64,000 nucleotides of DNA from Fictibacillus arsenicus (GCF_001999465.1 NZ_MQMF01000001.1:558001-622000), one strand, 5' to 3'; shown: positions 1 to 8,586, counted from the first letter of the stretch. Notes: generated from the sequence alone by a model not told the origin. Translations and numbers: made by a program.

Positions 1-815
1 AAATCTTCACAAACAAGGACAAGCGCATCCAAGAATAAATCCCATTCTGGGTGGTTTTTGTTCAGTTCCTCATTCTCAGCCATACCGTTGGCAAGCATAA
101 GAACCATATCATTTGTTGAGGTATCTCCATCTACTGTAATGCAGTTAAATGTCCGCTCTACAGCATAGGACAGCGCTTCGTGAAGATCATCCTGATGAAT
201 GTTTGCGTCTGTTGTAACAAATCCAAGCATTGTCGCCATGTTCGGATGAATCATCCCCGATCCTTTTGCAGTACCTGCGATCGTAATCGTTTTATCATTG
301 ATTTTAAAAGAATAAGCTGTATTTTTAGATACCGTATCTGTTGTTAAAATGGCTTGAGAAAAATCAATAGATCCCTTCAGCTCGGAATCCAGCTCAAGAT
401 TTTGAATGCCGGCTGTGATTTTATCCATCGGCAGGTGTTCACCGATTACTCCGGTAGACGCTACTCCAACAAGGTGTGGAGGAATGCCGAGCTTATTCGC
501 TATTTGGAGCTGCATTTCTTTTGCATCTTCCTGTCCTTTTTTACCTGTACATGCATTGGCGTTTCCGGAATTGACGATAATTGCTTGAAGCTTCCCCTCT
601 TGTTTTATACTCTCCTGTGTTACTTTTAGCGGAGCCGCCTGTACTTGGTTAGTCGTGTAAACTCCTGCTGCGTTGGCAGGTTTCAAGCTGTATATCAGCC
701 CTAGATCCAGCTTCTTATGTTTTACTCCGCAATGCAGTCCGCTTGCGTAAAAGCCCTTTGGTGTTGCGATGTTTATTCCTGTTACCTTGTGTATGGATGG
801 TTTTGTAGCCTGCAT
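1..815 (-). CDS. argJ: ArgJ, bifunctional ornithine acetyltransferase/N-acetylglutamate synthase (partial)
   Basis: Moves the acetyl group from N-acetylornithine to glutamate and can make N-acetylglutamate from acetyl-CoA, in cytosolic arginine synthesis. The 271 codons present are the N-terminal two thirds; the C-terminus lies beyond the window edge. The autocleavage site is visible as M-A-T-M-L-G-F, with the Thr that becomes the nucleophile near residue 195, preceded by KGSGMIHPN. The ATG at 815 follows a GAGGAGG ribosome site. It lies 18 bp after argC on the same strand, as in Bacillus argCJBD operons, and should be co-transcribed with it from the promoter upstream of argC. Confidence 0.95.
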   Translation of the reverse strand, partial: MQATKPSIHKVTGINIATPKGFYASGLHCGVKHKKLDLGLIYSLKPANAAGVYTTNQVQAAPLKVTQESIKQEGKLQAIIVNSGNANACTGKKGQEDAKEMQLQIANKLGIPPHLVGVASTGVIGEHLPMDKITAGIQNLELDSELKGSIDFSQAILTTDTVSKNTAYSFKINDKTITIAGTAKGSGMIHPNMATMLGFVTTDANIHQDDLHEALSYAVERTFNCITVDGDTSTNDMVLMLANGMAENEELNKNHPEWDLFLDALVLVCED

Positions 816-833
816 CTATCCTGCCTCCTCTTT

Positions 834-1868
834 TTATGGGAACAATGGTGATTGTTGCAGTCCCTCTGATTCTTTTAAGCCGAACATGATATTCATATTT
901 TGCACTGCTTGCCCGGCAGCGCCTTTGATTAGATTGTCGATTACAGATACAACAGTGATTCGATTTGTCCGTTCATCAATCGCAAATGTTACATCACAAT
1001 AGTTTGAACCGTACACCTGCTTAGTAAAGAGATCTGTATTTTCCTTAAAAACACGAACAAAAGGTTTAGAATGATAGAATTCATTGAGAATCTCACTAAC
1101 AGAATGTGATTGGATATCGTGCGCCAGCTCTGCATACATAGTAGCCATGATTCCTCTAGTCATCGGTATAAGATGAGTCGTAAAGGTAATGTTAACTTCT
1201 GTATCAGCAAGAGTTTTCAAAGTTTGTTCTATCTCTGGTATATGCTGATGTTTGTTCATCTTATAAACACTCAGACTATCATTTGCTTTTGTAAAATGAG
1301 ATGCTTTTTGAGGTGAAGCCCCAGCGCCTGATAGTCCGCTTTTCGCATCAATAATCAGGGTTTTCGGGTTTATCATTTTTGTTTTTATTAAAGGTAATAT
1401 TCCAAGCAGTGCTGCAGTAGGATAACACCCTGGGTTAGCGATCAAAGCCGCTTCTTGTATTTCCTTCTCGTTCCATTCCGATAACCCGTATACCGCTTTA
1501 TTTACAAATGAATTGTTCGGAGGCTCCATCCCATACCATTTTCGATATGAATCTGCCTCCTTTAACCGAAAATCTCCTGCTAAATCGATTACTTTCATCT
1601 TCTGGTTAAGAAAACGGGGAAGAAGTTCTGAAGATATGCCGCTTGGAGCTGAACAAAACAGTACATCAAGTCCATCTGTCTCTATCTGCTCAAATGAGCG
1701 AAGTTTTTCCTGGTTAATTTCAAACAGGTGAGGTGCTTCATCCGAAAGTAATTGACCTTGTTTTGAGGATGAATATAAGAATAACTCCTTGATTTCTGGA
1801 TGTGCGGTTAACAGCCGGAACAATTCTAATCCACCATATCCGGTTACTCCAATAATTCCAGCTCTCAA
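834..1868 (-). CDS. argC: ArgC, N-acetyl-gamma-glutamyl-phosphate reductase
   Basis: NADPH-dependent reduction of N-acetyl-glutamyl phosphate to the semialdehyde, third step of arginine synthesis. The 344 residues are the usual length. The N-terminal nucleotide-binding motif GVTGYGG is at residues 7-13 and the catalytic Cys is in NPGCYPTA (Cys148). A His-containing HQHIPEIEQ segment typical of the family lies in the second half. The start is TTG at 1868, with AAAGGAG nine bases upstream. First gene of the arginine operon here; a good sigma-A promoter lies just upstream. Confidence 0.96.
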   Translation of the reverse strand: MRAGIIGVTGYGGLELFRLLTAHPEIKELFLYSSSKQGQLLSDEAPHLFEINQEKLRSFEQIETDGLDVLFCSAPSGISSELLPRFLNQKMKVIDLAGDFRLKEADSYRKWYGMEPPNNSFVNKAVYGLSEWNEKEIQEAALIANPGCYPTAALLGILPLIKTKMINPKTLIIDAKSGLSGAGASPQKASHFTKANDSLSVYKMNKHQHIPEIEQTLKTLADTEVNITFTTHLIPMTRGIMATMYAELAHDIQSHSVSEILNEFYHSKPFVRVFKENTDLFTKQVYGSNYCDVTFAIDERTNRITVVSVIDNLIKGAAGQAVQNMNIMFGLKESEGLQQSPLFP

Positions 1869-1899
1869 ACCACATCACTCCTTTAATAAGTTAAGGTTC

Positions 1900-1928
1900 A
1901 TTATAGGACTGTATAAAAATTAATTCAA
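1900..1928 (-). promoter_or_regulatory. Sigma-A promoter of argC, with AhrC-like box
   Basis: On the minus strand TTGAAT (1923-1928) and TATAAT (1900-1905) are separated by exactly 17 bases, 31 bases upstream of the argC start. The spacer contains TGAATTAATTTTTATACA, which resembles the AT-rich TGAAT..ATTCA half-site layout of arginine-repressor boxes. Promoter call is direct; AhrC/ArgR control is inferred from the gene and the partial motif match. Confidence 0.75.
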
Positions 1929-2035
1929 GAGTATATTTATTAATTTTTAATTAATTATAAAATTCACTTTTTTATTTCTGTAAAAAGAGGGTGTTTTCGT
2001 TGCTGCGCCAAGTACAGTTTCCAATAATAAAAAAA

Positions 2036-2073
2036 CTGCTTAAGTTAGGTAATCTAACACCTAACTTAAGCAG
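2036..2073 (-). terminator. Rho-independent terminator after the SDR gene
   Basis: A perfect 15-bp inverted repeat (CTGCTTAAGTTAGGT and its complement) with an 8-base loop is followed on the minus strand by a run of T. It ends the transcript carrying the two dehydrogenase genes at 2091-3848. Confidence 0.9.
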
Positions 2074-2090
2074 CTTTACTTAAAATACTT

Positions 2091-2870
2091 TTATTGTCTT
2101 AAAAATCCGCCTTCAGAATGGATGATTTGTCCGGTAATCCATTCGCCTTCTGGTGAAGCTAAAAATGCGATCAGCCTTGCTGCATCTTCTGGTTTGCCGA
2201 TTCTTCCTAAAGGAAACTTCGGCAATAAGACTTTTTGCAAGTCCTCAGTCATCCATCCGGTATCGGTCGGTCCAGGATTAACAGCATTGACTGTAATTCC
2301 TTTAGATCCTAGTTCCGCAGCCATCGTTACCGTTAAAGCTTCAATCGCACCTTTAGTAGCGGCATACGCCAGTTCACCTGTCATCGGACCCTTTGACTGG
2401 CCAGAAGTCAGATGAATGATGCTTCCTTTTGTTCCTTGAAAACGTTTTGCGAATTCCACACTTAAAAGGGAAGTCGCGCGAAGATTTATGGCATAATGCT
2501 TGTCCAGCATTTCGCTTGTCGTTTCTTCCCAAGAATGGTTTTGTGAAAAACATGCATTATTAACAAGAATACTTGGCGAGCCAAGTTTTTGTTCGATCAA
2601 TTTAAAGAGATTTGGAAACTGGTTCGAATCAGCTAGATCAATCTCTTTATATACAGCTTGAACGCCAAAATTTTGAAGCTTCTCAACCAAAATATCTGGA
2701 TCACTTTGATAATTTCCTTCATGCATCTGTTTGTCATATGTGCCCCATGTAGTAAAGAAGATATTTGCCCCTTTTTCAGCGAGCTGTAAACAGATTGCAG
2801 CCCCGATTCCATTCAACCGGCTTGCTCCAGTTATTATGGCTGTTTTTCCTTCAAAAGGACGGATTGTCAT
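2091..2870 (-). CDS. SDR-family oxidoreductase
   Basis: Classical short-chain dehydrogenase of 259 residues; substrate unknown. The nucleotide-binding loop reads TGASRLNGIGAA, carrying two extra residues relative to the usual TGxxxGIG. NNAC follows near residue 108, the catalytic Ser is in HLTSG, and YAATKGA supplies the Tyr and Lys. The C-terminal NPGPTDTGWM and the GEWITGQIIHSEGGF ending are typical of 3-oxoacyl-reductase-like SDRs. It follows the hydroxyacid dehydrogenase gene by 12 bp, so the two are probably one transcript ending at the 2036-2073 hairpin. The exact reaction cannot be assigned from sequence. Confidence 0.85.
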   Translation of the reverse strand: MTIRPFEGKTAIITGASRLNGIGAAICLQLAEKGANIFFTTWGTYDKQMHEGNYQSDPDILVEKLQNFGVQAVYKEIDLADSNQFPNLFKLIEQKLGSPSILVNNACFSQNHSWEETTSEMLDKHYAINLRATSLLSVEFAKRFQGTKGSIIHLTSGQSKGPMTGELAYAATKGAIEALTVTMAAELGSKGITVNAVNPGPTDTGWMTEDLQKVLLPKFPLGRIGKPEDAARLIAFLASPEGEWITGQIIHSEGGFLRQ

Positions 2871-2882
2871 TTGTTTTCCTCC

Positions 2883-3848
2883 TTAGCTGACAGGGGTTTC
2901 AGCCGCTTTCCCATTTAAAATAGATGCGATGTTGCGGCAAGCCAGCTCTGCCATCTTCATTCTCGTTTCCACACTTGCACTTCCAATGTGAGGCAAAGCC
3001 ACAACTTGATTCATCTTTAAGAGAGGATGATCCAAAGCAATTGGTTCTTTTTCAAAAACATCTAATCCAGCTCCAGCTATCGTACCGTTTTGAAGAGCAT
3101 CTACCAATGCTTCTTCATCCACTGATGCTCCACGTCCAGCATTAATAAAAATTGCGCTGTTTTTCATCGCCTGAAATGCTTCCCTGTTAAACATGCCTTT
3201 CGTCTCAAAGGTAAGCGGAGCGAGACAAACAACAAAATCAGAGTCCTTCAAAAGATCGTAAAAGTCTTTATATTCGGCATCGAGATTTCTCTCGGCTTCA
3301 GGTTTGCGATTTCGGTTATGATACAAGATGTTCATATCGAATCCCTTTGCACGTCTCGCTACCGCTTCACCAATTCGCCCCATGCCTACGATTCCGATCG
3401 TCTTGTGATGAACATCAGCTCCTGCCAGCAATAAGGGACCCCAACTGTTCCATTTTCCCTCTTTCACGTAGTTGGCTGATTCCACAACACGTCTTGCTGT
3501 CGCCAAGATTAATGAAAAGGCTAAATCAGCTGTTGATTCGGTCAGAACATCTGGTGTATTGCATACTGTTACGTTATTCTCTTTTGCTTTGTTGATATCA
3601 ATATTGTCATAGCCTACTGCGAGGTTAGCTACAACTTTCAAAGATGGGGCATTATCCAATAGTTCACCATCCACTTTGTCTGACAACATCGTTAATAACC
3701 CTTCAGCTTTTTGTGCTTCCTTTAAAAGTACGTCACGAGGAACGGCTTTCTCCTCATGCGGCCACATACCGACTTCAGCAATTTCTTTTAACGCCTTAAG
3801 TGTTTCTTCCGGCAGCTTTCTTGTAACATATACATATGGTTTTTGCAT
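2883..3848 (-). CDS. D-2-hydroxyacid dehydrogenase (glyoxylate/hydroxypyruvate reductase type)
   Basis: NAD(P)-dependent reduction of a 2-oxoacid such as glyoxylate, hydroxypyruvate or 2-ketogluconate. The 321 residues match the GyaR/YvcT group. An N-terminal catalytic domain is followed by the Rossmann motif GMGRIGEAVARRAKGF (about 154-169) and then NAGRGASVDEEAL. The catalytic Arg, Glu and His lie in NAGRG, DVFEKEP and LPHIGSAS. Start ATG at 3848 follows AAGGAG. Pairs with the downstream SDR gene; no specific substrate is indicated by the neighbours. Confidence 0.9.
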   Translation of the reverse strand: MQKPYVYVTRKLPEETLKALKEIAEVGMWPHEEKAVPRDVLLKEAQKAEGLLTMLSDKVDGELLDNAPSLKVVANLAVGYDNIDINKAKENNVTVCNTPDVLTESTADLAFSLILATARRVVESANYVKEGKWNSWGPLLLAGADVHHKTIGIVGMGRIGEAVARRAKGFDMNILYHNRNRKPEAERNLDAEYKDFYDLLKDSDFVVCLAPLTFETKGMFNREAFQAMKNSAIFINAGRGASVDEEALVDALQNGTIAGAGLDVFEKEPIALDHPLLKMNQVVALPHIGSASVETRMKMAELACRNIASILNGKAAETPVS

Positions 3849-3902
3849 GCGTTTTCACTCCTTATTTTTATTTTCGCATGTGAGTACAGAAAAAACAAAA
3901 AA

Positions 3903-3921
3903 GAGCTCTTGAGGAGAGCCC
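3903..3921 (-). terminator. Terminator after yutH
   Basis: GGGCTCT-CCTCA-AGAGCTC hairpin followed by TTTTTTG on the minus strand, a few bases after the yutH stop codon. Confidence 0.85.
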
Positions 3922-3928
3922 TTTATCG

Positions 3929-4966
3929 TCAGATCATTGGAACGAGCCAATCAACCATCGGAATATTTAATTCACGTACAGGCAAACCGATCGACCTGAA
4001 AAAACTTTTAAGAAAATACTCATTCTGTCTTTCATACGAGATTAAGTCAGTAAAGCGGCGTACATATAATTCTTTTCCTATATCCCTCTCATTTTTATAA
4101 TGGCCTTCAACTGTATCAAAATATTGTGAAGGGAATAAGAGTCTTCCATACAACAATCTCCATGCACCTTTTGACAGAGGTTTTACCTTTTCGTAGTCAT
4201 CAATTAAATTTAAAACTTCGTCACTTCTGAACTCAGGCTGATAAATCTTTTCACGGATGCATTCTGCTACATCTCTCATCGGGCTGTCAATCACCCAGCC
4301 GACAGGAAGTTTAATAAAACCATTTGAAGATCTCAGCCAGGAGCGTTCACTAAAACGGTCATAACAGATTGCCGCTGACCCGATTCCCTTTGGTCCTCTC
4401 TCTAATTGATAATCTGTGATGTACTGAATGGCATTCTCTGCAAGTCCCTCATAATAAGGAAAAGTCGTTAAAAATAGATGGTCAAAATCATTTTTTTGTT
4501 TTCTTGCTGACACTTCAGCATAGGTGTTATGCATTTCATCCACACGGTTCATCCATAAGAGCGGCCATTGCCCATAAGCAACCTGCTGAACCGGGTAATA
4601 TTGCTCGAGTCCTTTACCCCGTTTGTGAAATTCCGCCAGTTCCATTCCTAACGAAACATTTCGCTGTTCTTCTTTCTTATGAGACTTTTTGAAAATAATT
4701 ACGGATTCTCCATCTACATATGCACTAGGCATGTTTGAAATCGTTGGATGGAGTACAGGCAAGTTGCTCTCTCCACGCTGCTGCAATAAATCACTGATGA
4801 ATATCATTTCCTGCAATTTTTCATATGTCATCTGCTGCTGAGGAATAACTATATACTGGTCTCCTTTGCAGGTAAATGTCCGGTACCCGGCTTCCGATCG
4901 TCTGTCTTCACAAACAAGTTGATAATGATGAAAAATATCTCTTTCAAACAAAGGCGATCCCCCCAC
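3929..4966 (-). CDS. yutH: YutH, spore coat-associated kinase-like protein
   Basis: Member of the CotS/YutH group: proteins with a degenerate aminoglycoside-kinase-like fold that localise to the Bacillus spore coat. 345 residues, close to B. subtilis YutH. Visible features are the N-terminal YRTFTCKGDQYIVIP strand segment and a central AICYDRFSERSWLRS segment where true kinases carry HxDxxxxN, so catalysis is doubtful. Identification rests on overall similarity and on synteny with yutG and yutF, which follow exactly as in B. subtilis. It is divergent from yutG. Expression during sporulation is expected from the family, not shown here. Confidence 0.85.
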   Translation of the reverse strand: MGGSPLFERDIFHHYQLVCEDRRSEAGYRTFTCKGDQYIVIPQQQMTYEKLQEMIFISDLLQQRGESNLPVLHPTISNMPSAYVDGESVIIFKKSHKKEEQRNVSLGMELAEFHKRGKGLEQYYPVQQVAYGQWPLLWMNRVDEMHNTYAEVSARKQKNDFDHLFLTTFPYYEGLAENAIQYITDYQLERGPKGIGSAAICYDRFSERSWLRSSNGFIKLPVGWVIDSPMRDVAECIREKIYQPEFRSDEVLNLIDDYEKVKPLSKGAWRLLYGRLLFPSQYFDTVEGHYKNERDIGKELYVRRFTDLISYERQNEYFLKSFFRSIGLPVRELNIPMVDWLVPMI

Positions 4967-5134
4967 CTATCAGCTTTCCAGCGGCTGCAAGATCAATAAC
5001 ATCCGCATATATGGATACACCATTGTATGCCCATATAGGCGAAGTGGTTAGCTTTTTTTGATAAATTCATAACTTTATCGTCAAAACATATACTATACAA
5101 AGCTAAGGAGACTACAGAGAAAAGGAGTACAGGG

Positions 5135-5632
5135 ATGCAAAATAAAAAAGTGGAAAATGTCGAAGAAACAGCACGCAAACTGCTGAATGAACGGGGCGTT
5201 ACGGTAAACGATATAGCTGAACTCGTTTATTTTCTCCAAGTCCCCTACCATCCTGACTTAAAAATGGATGTATGCAGAGAAAATGTTGAAAGGGTTATTG
5301 CAAAGCGTGAAGTTCAAAATGCTATTTTAACAGGCATTGGACTTGATGTACTTGCTGAAGAAAAGAAGTTAGAACAGCCTCTTCAAGAAATATTAGCTAG
5401 AGATGAAAGTCTCTATGGAATTGATGAGATTATTGCACTTTCTATAGTAAATATATATGGATCGATCGGATTTACGAACTATGGGTTCATCGACAAACAA
5501 AAACCGGGAATTTTAGAAAAATTAAACGATAAGTCTACTGGCAAAGTTCACACGTTTTTAGATGATATAGTTGGTGCAATCGCAGCAGCGGCATCCAGCC
5601 GTCTCGCGCACAGGGCTGCAAACACAGAATAA
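5135..5632 (+). CDS. yutG: YutG, phosphatidylglycerophosphatase A-like protein
   Basis: 165-residue soluble member of the PgpA family domain. The family includes phosphatidylglycerophosphate phosphatases, but this short Bacillus version lacks membrane segments and its activity is unproven. Conserved features include LLNERGVTVNDIAELVYFLQ near the start, YGIDEIIALSIVNIYGSIGFTNYGFIDKQKPG in two consecutive stretches, and the acidic HTFLDDIVGAIAAA close to the C-terminus. The ATG follows AAAGGAG. It is convergent with yutF and shares its terminator; divergent from yutH. Confidence 0.88.
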   Translation: MQNKKVENVEETARKLLNERGVTVNDIAELVYFLQVPYHPDLKMDVCRENVERVIAKREVQNAILTGIGLDVLAEEKKLEQPLQEILARDESLYGIDEIIALSIVNIYGSIGFTNYGFIDKQKPGILEKLNDKSTGKVHTFLDDIVGAIAAAASSRLAHRAANTE

Positions 5633-5636
5633 TAAT

Positions 5637-5679
5637 AAGGCTTAAGAACAAGAGAGATACTCTTTTGCCCTTAAGCCTT
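5637..5679. terminator. Bidirectional terminator between yutG and yutF
   Basis: AAGGCTTAAG and CTTAAGCCTT form a perfect 10-bp stem flanked by T-rich sequence on the plus side and A-rich on the other, serving both convergent genes. Confidence 0.85.
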
Positions 5680-5682
5680 TTT

Positions 5683-6450
5683 TTATTTAATCTCCCACTC
5701 ATCTAAACCATCAACCGTGTACGTTGGATGGATATCGATATCTTCGAGGTGTTTTTTAGTTGTTACCCCTGTATGAACGAGAAGGGTGTCCAGACCTGTC
5801 CGAATCCCTGCTAAAATATCGGTTTGGTAGTTATCTCCGATCATGAGTGTTTCTTCTTTTTTAGTTCCTAATGTTTCAAGTGCCATCTCCATAATAATCG
5901 GCTCTGGTTTTCCGATAAAAACAGGATCGGTCTGCGTTGAAACCGTGATAACAGAAGTCAGTGAACCATTGCCAGGCAGAAGTCCTCTTTCTGTAGGAAG
6001 CGCAATATCTCCATTGGTTGAGATAAATATAGCCCCGTTTCTAACCGCAAGACAAGCTTTAGCCAGTTTCTCATATGTTATAGAGCGATCGATGCCAGTT
6101 ACAACATAGTCTGGATTTTCATCCACTAGCTTTAAGCCCTTTTCCGTAAGAGCTTCCCTAATGCCGTCCTCACCAATACAATAAACCGTCGCACTTTCTT
6201 TTAGATTAGATATATAGCTGGCTGTTGCCATGCTCGAAGTAAAAACATGGTCAGATGAAGCAGGTATATCAAAATCTTTCAATACTTCTGCAACTTGCTT
6301 CTTGGTTTTCGATGAGTTATTCGTAACAAATAAATATGGCAGATTAAGTTCGTTCAGCTTCTTAACAAATTCAACCGCTTCATGGATTCTTTCCGTTCCT
6401 CTGTACATCGTGCCATCTAAATCAATCAAAAATCCTTTATATGCTTTCAT
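5683..6450 (-). CDS. yutF: YutF, HAD-superfamily sugar-phosphatase (NagD type)
   Basis: Cytosolic phosphatase of HAD subclass IIA, 255 residues. Motif I is DLDGTMYRG (residues 10-18, with the nucleophile Asp), motif II is FVTNNSS, the Lys comes from GKPEP, and the acidic motif III is MIGDNYQTDI. Family members dephosphorylate small sugar phosphates or p-nitrophenyl phosphate; the natural substrate is unknown. ATG follows a purine-rich GGAGAG site. Synteny with yutG/yutE supports the name. Confidence 0.92.
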   Translation of the reverse strand: MKAYKGFLIDLDGTMYRGTERIHEAVEFVKKLNELNLPYLFVTNNSSKTKKQVAEVLKDFDIPASSDHVFTSSMATASYISNLKESATVYCIGEDGIREALTEKGLKLVDENPDYVVTGIDRSITYEKLAKACLAVRNGAIFISTNGDIALPTERGLLPGNGSLTSVITVSTQTDPVFIGKPEPIIMEMALETLGTKKEETLMIGDNYQTDILAGIRTGLDTLLVHTGVTTKKHLEDIDIHPTYTVDGLDEWEIK

Positions 6451-6505
6451 TCATTTCTCTCCTTTATGTACATTTATCATTCTGCCCATTACCCAAAAAA
6501 AACAC

Positions 6506-6530
6506 ACCTGAAGCAGGTTATACTTCAGAT
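6506..6530 (-). terminator. Terminator overlapping the end of the SufR-like gene
   Basis: ATCTGAAG/CTTCAGGT stem followed by TGTTTTTTTT on the minus strand. The stop codon of the regulator gene lies inside the loop. Confidence 0.8.
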
Positions 6531-7174
6531 GCAGCTCTTTTTTCTTTAATGACATAACAGCAATAATCGCCGCCTTTTGCCATACATGTCTTCCGTTCAA
6601 TGTCATCAGTTTGAAGCATTCTTTTAAACAAAGACAGTTCACATGAACAAGCTTGCTGATATTCATTGGCTACCATAGCGATCGGACAATTATACTCAGT
6701 CAGCACATAAGTATCGGGATCCTCACCTTTTTGCCAATCCACCATATAACCTGCTTCATTTTGAATGTTAGCAAGTTCGTTTACTTTTTGCTCAAACTGA
6801 GTCAGGCTGTTCATACGTTCTTTATATTTATCCTGCAGTCGGTTTTCACGTCTTTTAAACAAGCCATCTACCGTTTCAGCTCCACTCAGCTCTTCGATAT
6901 CTTTTAAAAACTCAACGGTCAATCCGGAATAGTTTCGCGGGAATTGTTCATCACCGCTTGCTGTCAAATGATAAAAATGGATTGGTCTTCCCATGGCTTG
7001 ACGTACAAGCGTTGTTTCAATAACGTGGTCCCTCTCCAATGTATTGAGGTGCCGTCTAACAGCCATTTCTGTAATTCCAAGGGATTTAGCCATTTCCGTA
7101 ACAGTCATCCGCTTATTTCTTTTTAAAAGATAGATGATCTCATCACGTGTTGAGGTGTGATTCTTCACAGTCAT
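6518..7174 (-). CDS. SufR-like Fe-S-type winged-helix transcriptional regulator
   Basis: DNA-binding regulator with an N-terminal DeoR/winged-helix domain (TVTEMAKSLGITEMAVRRHLN) and a Cys-rich C-terminal half. The cysteines run C-x12-C-x-C, then after 18 residues C-x7-C-C. The first C-x12-C pair equals the spacing in cyanobacterial SufR, which senses Fe-S status with a [4Fe-4S] cluster; the later spacing differs. The ATG at 7174 is preferred over the one at 7180 because AAAAGGATG then sits at a normal distance. It is transcribed alone, ended by the hairpin at 6506-6530. Likely targets include the suf operon at 42-47 kb, but that is inference. Confidence 0.75.
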   Translation of the reverse strand: MTVKNHTSTRDEIIYLLKRNKRMTVTEMAKSLGITEMAVRRHLNTLERDHVIETTLVRQAMGRPIHFYHLTASGDEQFPRNYSGLTVEFLKDIEELSGAETVDGLFKRRENRLQDKYKERMNSLTQFEQKVNELANIQNEAGYMVDWQKGEDPDTYVLTEYNCPIAMVANEYQQACSCELSLFKRMLQTDDIERKTCMAKGGDYCCYVIKEKRAASEV

Positions 7175-7260
7175 CACCATCCTTTTTTACCATTTTACCG
7201 TAAATAGTAGAAAACGTACATTTTTAAATAAAAATGTATAAAAACTATTTTCTCTCTCAT

Positions 7261-7701
7261 TTATTCCGGCAAAAATGCAGACACTGGTCCTAATTCTTCT
7301 TCTAAATAACGCTTAACATGAGCTGGAAAAGCTGACAGTTCCGGTATATATTTTTTTATCGTATTGTATGTTAGTTCAACATCTGATTGCGGATAATCTT
7401 GAACAAGCGATTTACGCAGGTTCACTACATTTTTTAAAGAAGCTGCTTCTTCATTCGGCAATACTTTCTCATCAATAAGAATATCCAAGATGTCTTCAAA
7501 GCTGCCTGGGTCACGCATAATAAACCCGTCGATGATCATATTTCCAACGTCCATCATGGATTCAATAAGCATATGTCCCATTCGTTCTACAGCAAGAACT
7601 TCAATACGATTTTCTGGAAAAGACATTGTTTCAAATGTTGTTATTAATTCATTCATATACACTAAATGCTCGTTGATTTTCTTGCGGTCAACAAAATACA
7701 T
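7261..7701 (-). CDS. yutE: YutE, DUF86/HepT-like protein
   Basis: 146-residue helical protein of the DUF86 family, related to the HepT toxins of HepT-MntA systems. It starts at MYFVDRKKI (ATG 7701), where AAAGGTGATGA gives a proper ribosome site, as in B. subtilis YutE. IDGFIMRDPGSFEDILDIL and VNLRKSLVQDYP are the family signature regions; the latter replaces the RNase-type R-x4-6-H of active toxins. No MntA-like nucleotidyltransferase is adjacent, so this is a solitary form with unknown role. Confidence 0.85.
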   Translation of the reverse strand: MYFVDRKKINEHLVYMNELITTFETMSFPENRIEVLAVERMGHMLIESMMDVGNMIIDGFIMRDPGSFEDILDILIDEKVLPNEEAASLKNVVNLRKSLVQDYPQSDVELTYNTIKKYIPELSAFPAHVKRYLEEELGPVSAFLPE

Positions 7702-7809
7702 AGTCATCACCTTTTGTAAGTTTCTCAAGTAAAGTGTAACATAAAAGAAGAGAATTCATTTATCCTAAAAATGAAAATTATCGCTAAGAACTTTGAGGAG
7801 GCTTCATAC

Positions 7810-8079
7810 ATGTCAGATGAAAGATTTTTCTTGTATGACGATACAGAAAAAACGGAAACCCGCTTTGTAAGCTTTATGGGGAAAAATACACGATTCGATT
7901 TAGCTATTACGAAAACAAGCCGTCATTACGGAAAATCACTTGTGCTGAATATGCTTGGCAGTCACTTTGCCATTATTGGACAGGATGATTTAGAAGAAGA
8001 AGGCTATTTGGAGCATGCTTTTAACTTAACGGAAGAGGATGCTATGGAGCTCCGTGAATTTTTAGCGGAGGTTATTTAA
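7810..8079 (+). CDS. DUF3055-family small protein
   Basis: 89-residue soluble protein starting MSDERFFLYDDTE; the ATG at 7810 has GAGGAGG upstream, better than the earlier ATG at 7771. RFDLAITKTSRHYGKSLVLN and GYLEHAFNLTEEDAMELREFL in two stretches are conserved in Firmicute DUF3055 proteins. Function unknown. It is divergent from yutE with a 108-bp gap. The structured repeat begins just after its stop. Confidence 0.85.
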   Translation: MSDERFFLYDDTEKTETRFVSFMGKNTRFDLAITKTSRHYGKSLVLNMLGSHFAIIGQDDLEEEGYLEHAFNLTEEDAMELREFLAEVI

Positions 8080-8083
8080 AGAC

Positions 8084-8262
8084 TTTTTGGGGAATCTTTG
8101 TTGCTCTTGAATGAGATTAATTTCCGTTGCAGGGCTCGCTTTCCTCAGGGTGTGCGATGAGCCCAATCGTCGCTTAGCGACATTGATTGGTCTCATCTGT
8201 CCCACTCATCCTGCAGGAGTCTCGCCCTTCCTCTTCAATTAATTTTTCAAGGAAGAATATTA
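8084..8262 (-). repeat. Dispersed structured repeat, copy 1 (inverted, divergent)
   Basis: Reading the minus strand gives the family pattern: GCGAGACTCCTGCAGGA, a GATGAGACCAATC/GATTGGGCTCATC stem, GAGGAAAGCGAGC, then AACGGAAATTAA and an arm ending in AGCAACAAAG. It is the most diverged full-length copy, yet its central stem stays complementary. It lies tail to tail with copy 2. Confidence 0.8.
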
Positions 8263-8296
8263 CTAAATACCTTGAAGCAGCATCTTTAGTTATATT

Positions 8297-8487
8297 AAAG
8301 GTTGTTGCTTTTAGTTTTGTAAAAAGCATCTATGCAAGTTGATTGGAGTGCAAAGTGCGAGACTCCTACGGGACGAGCGGTCAGGTGGAGACTCCTGATG
8401 GCGCAAAGCGGCAGGAGGCTCACCGCACGCCCCGTGGAAAGCGAGCAACTTGGAACGGAAATCAACTACTTCACAAGTAAGGTTTTA
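8297..8487 (+). repeat. Dispersed structured repeat, copy 2
   Basis: Core from GTTGATTGGAGTGCAAAG (8338) to GGAAATCAACTACTT (about 8472), with an outer left arm GGTTGTTGCTTTTAG and a degenerate right arm. The core ends GTTGATT/AATCAAC are inverted repeats. Any ATG inside (8332) would read the repeat as protein and is not a credible start. Confidence 0.85.
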
Positions 8488-8586
8488 CTCAAAATGTACC
8501 AAGCAAGAATCATCTTCTACGGGAAAGACTTTAAAGTAAGGATAGAGATTTCCTTTATCCTAAACTGGCCCGAGAGGATGGTTTTT

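Noticed and set aside
8332-8577. N-terminal extension of the 95-residue protein
   Set aside because: Encodes the dispersed repeat; the same peptide pattern appears at other repeat copies, so it is not protein-coding.
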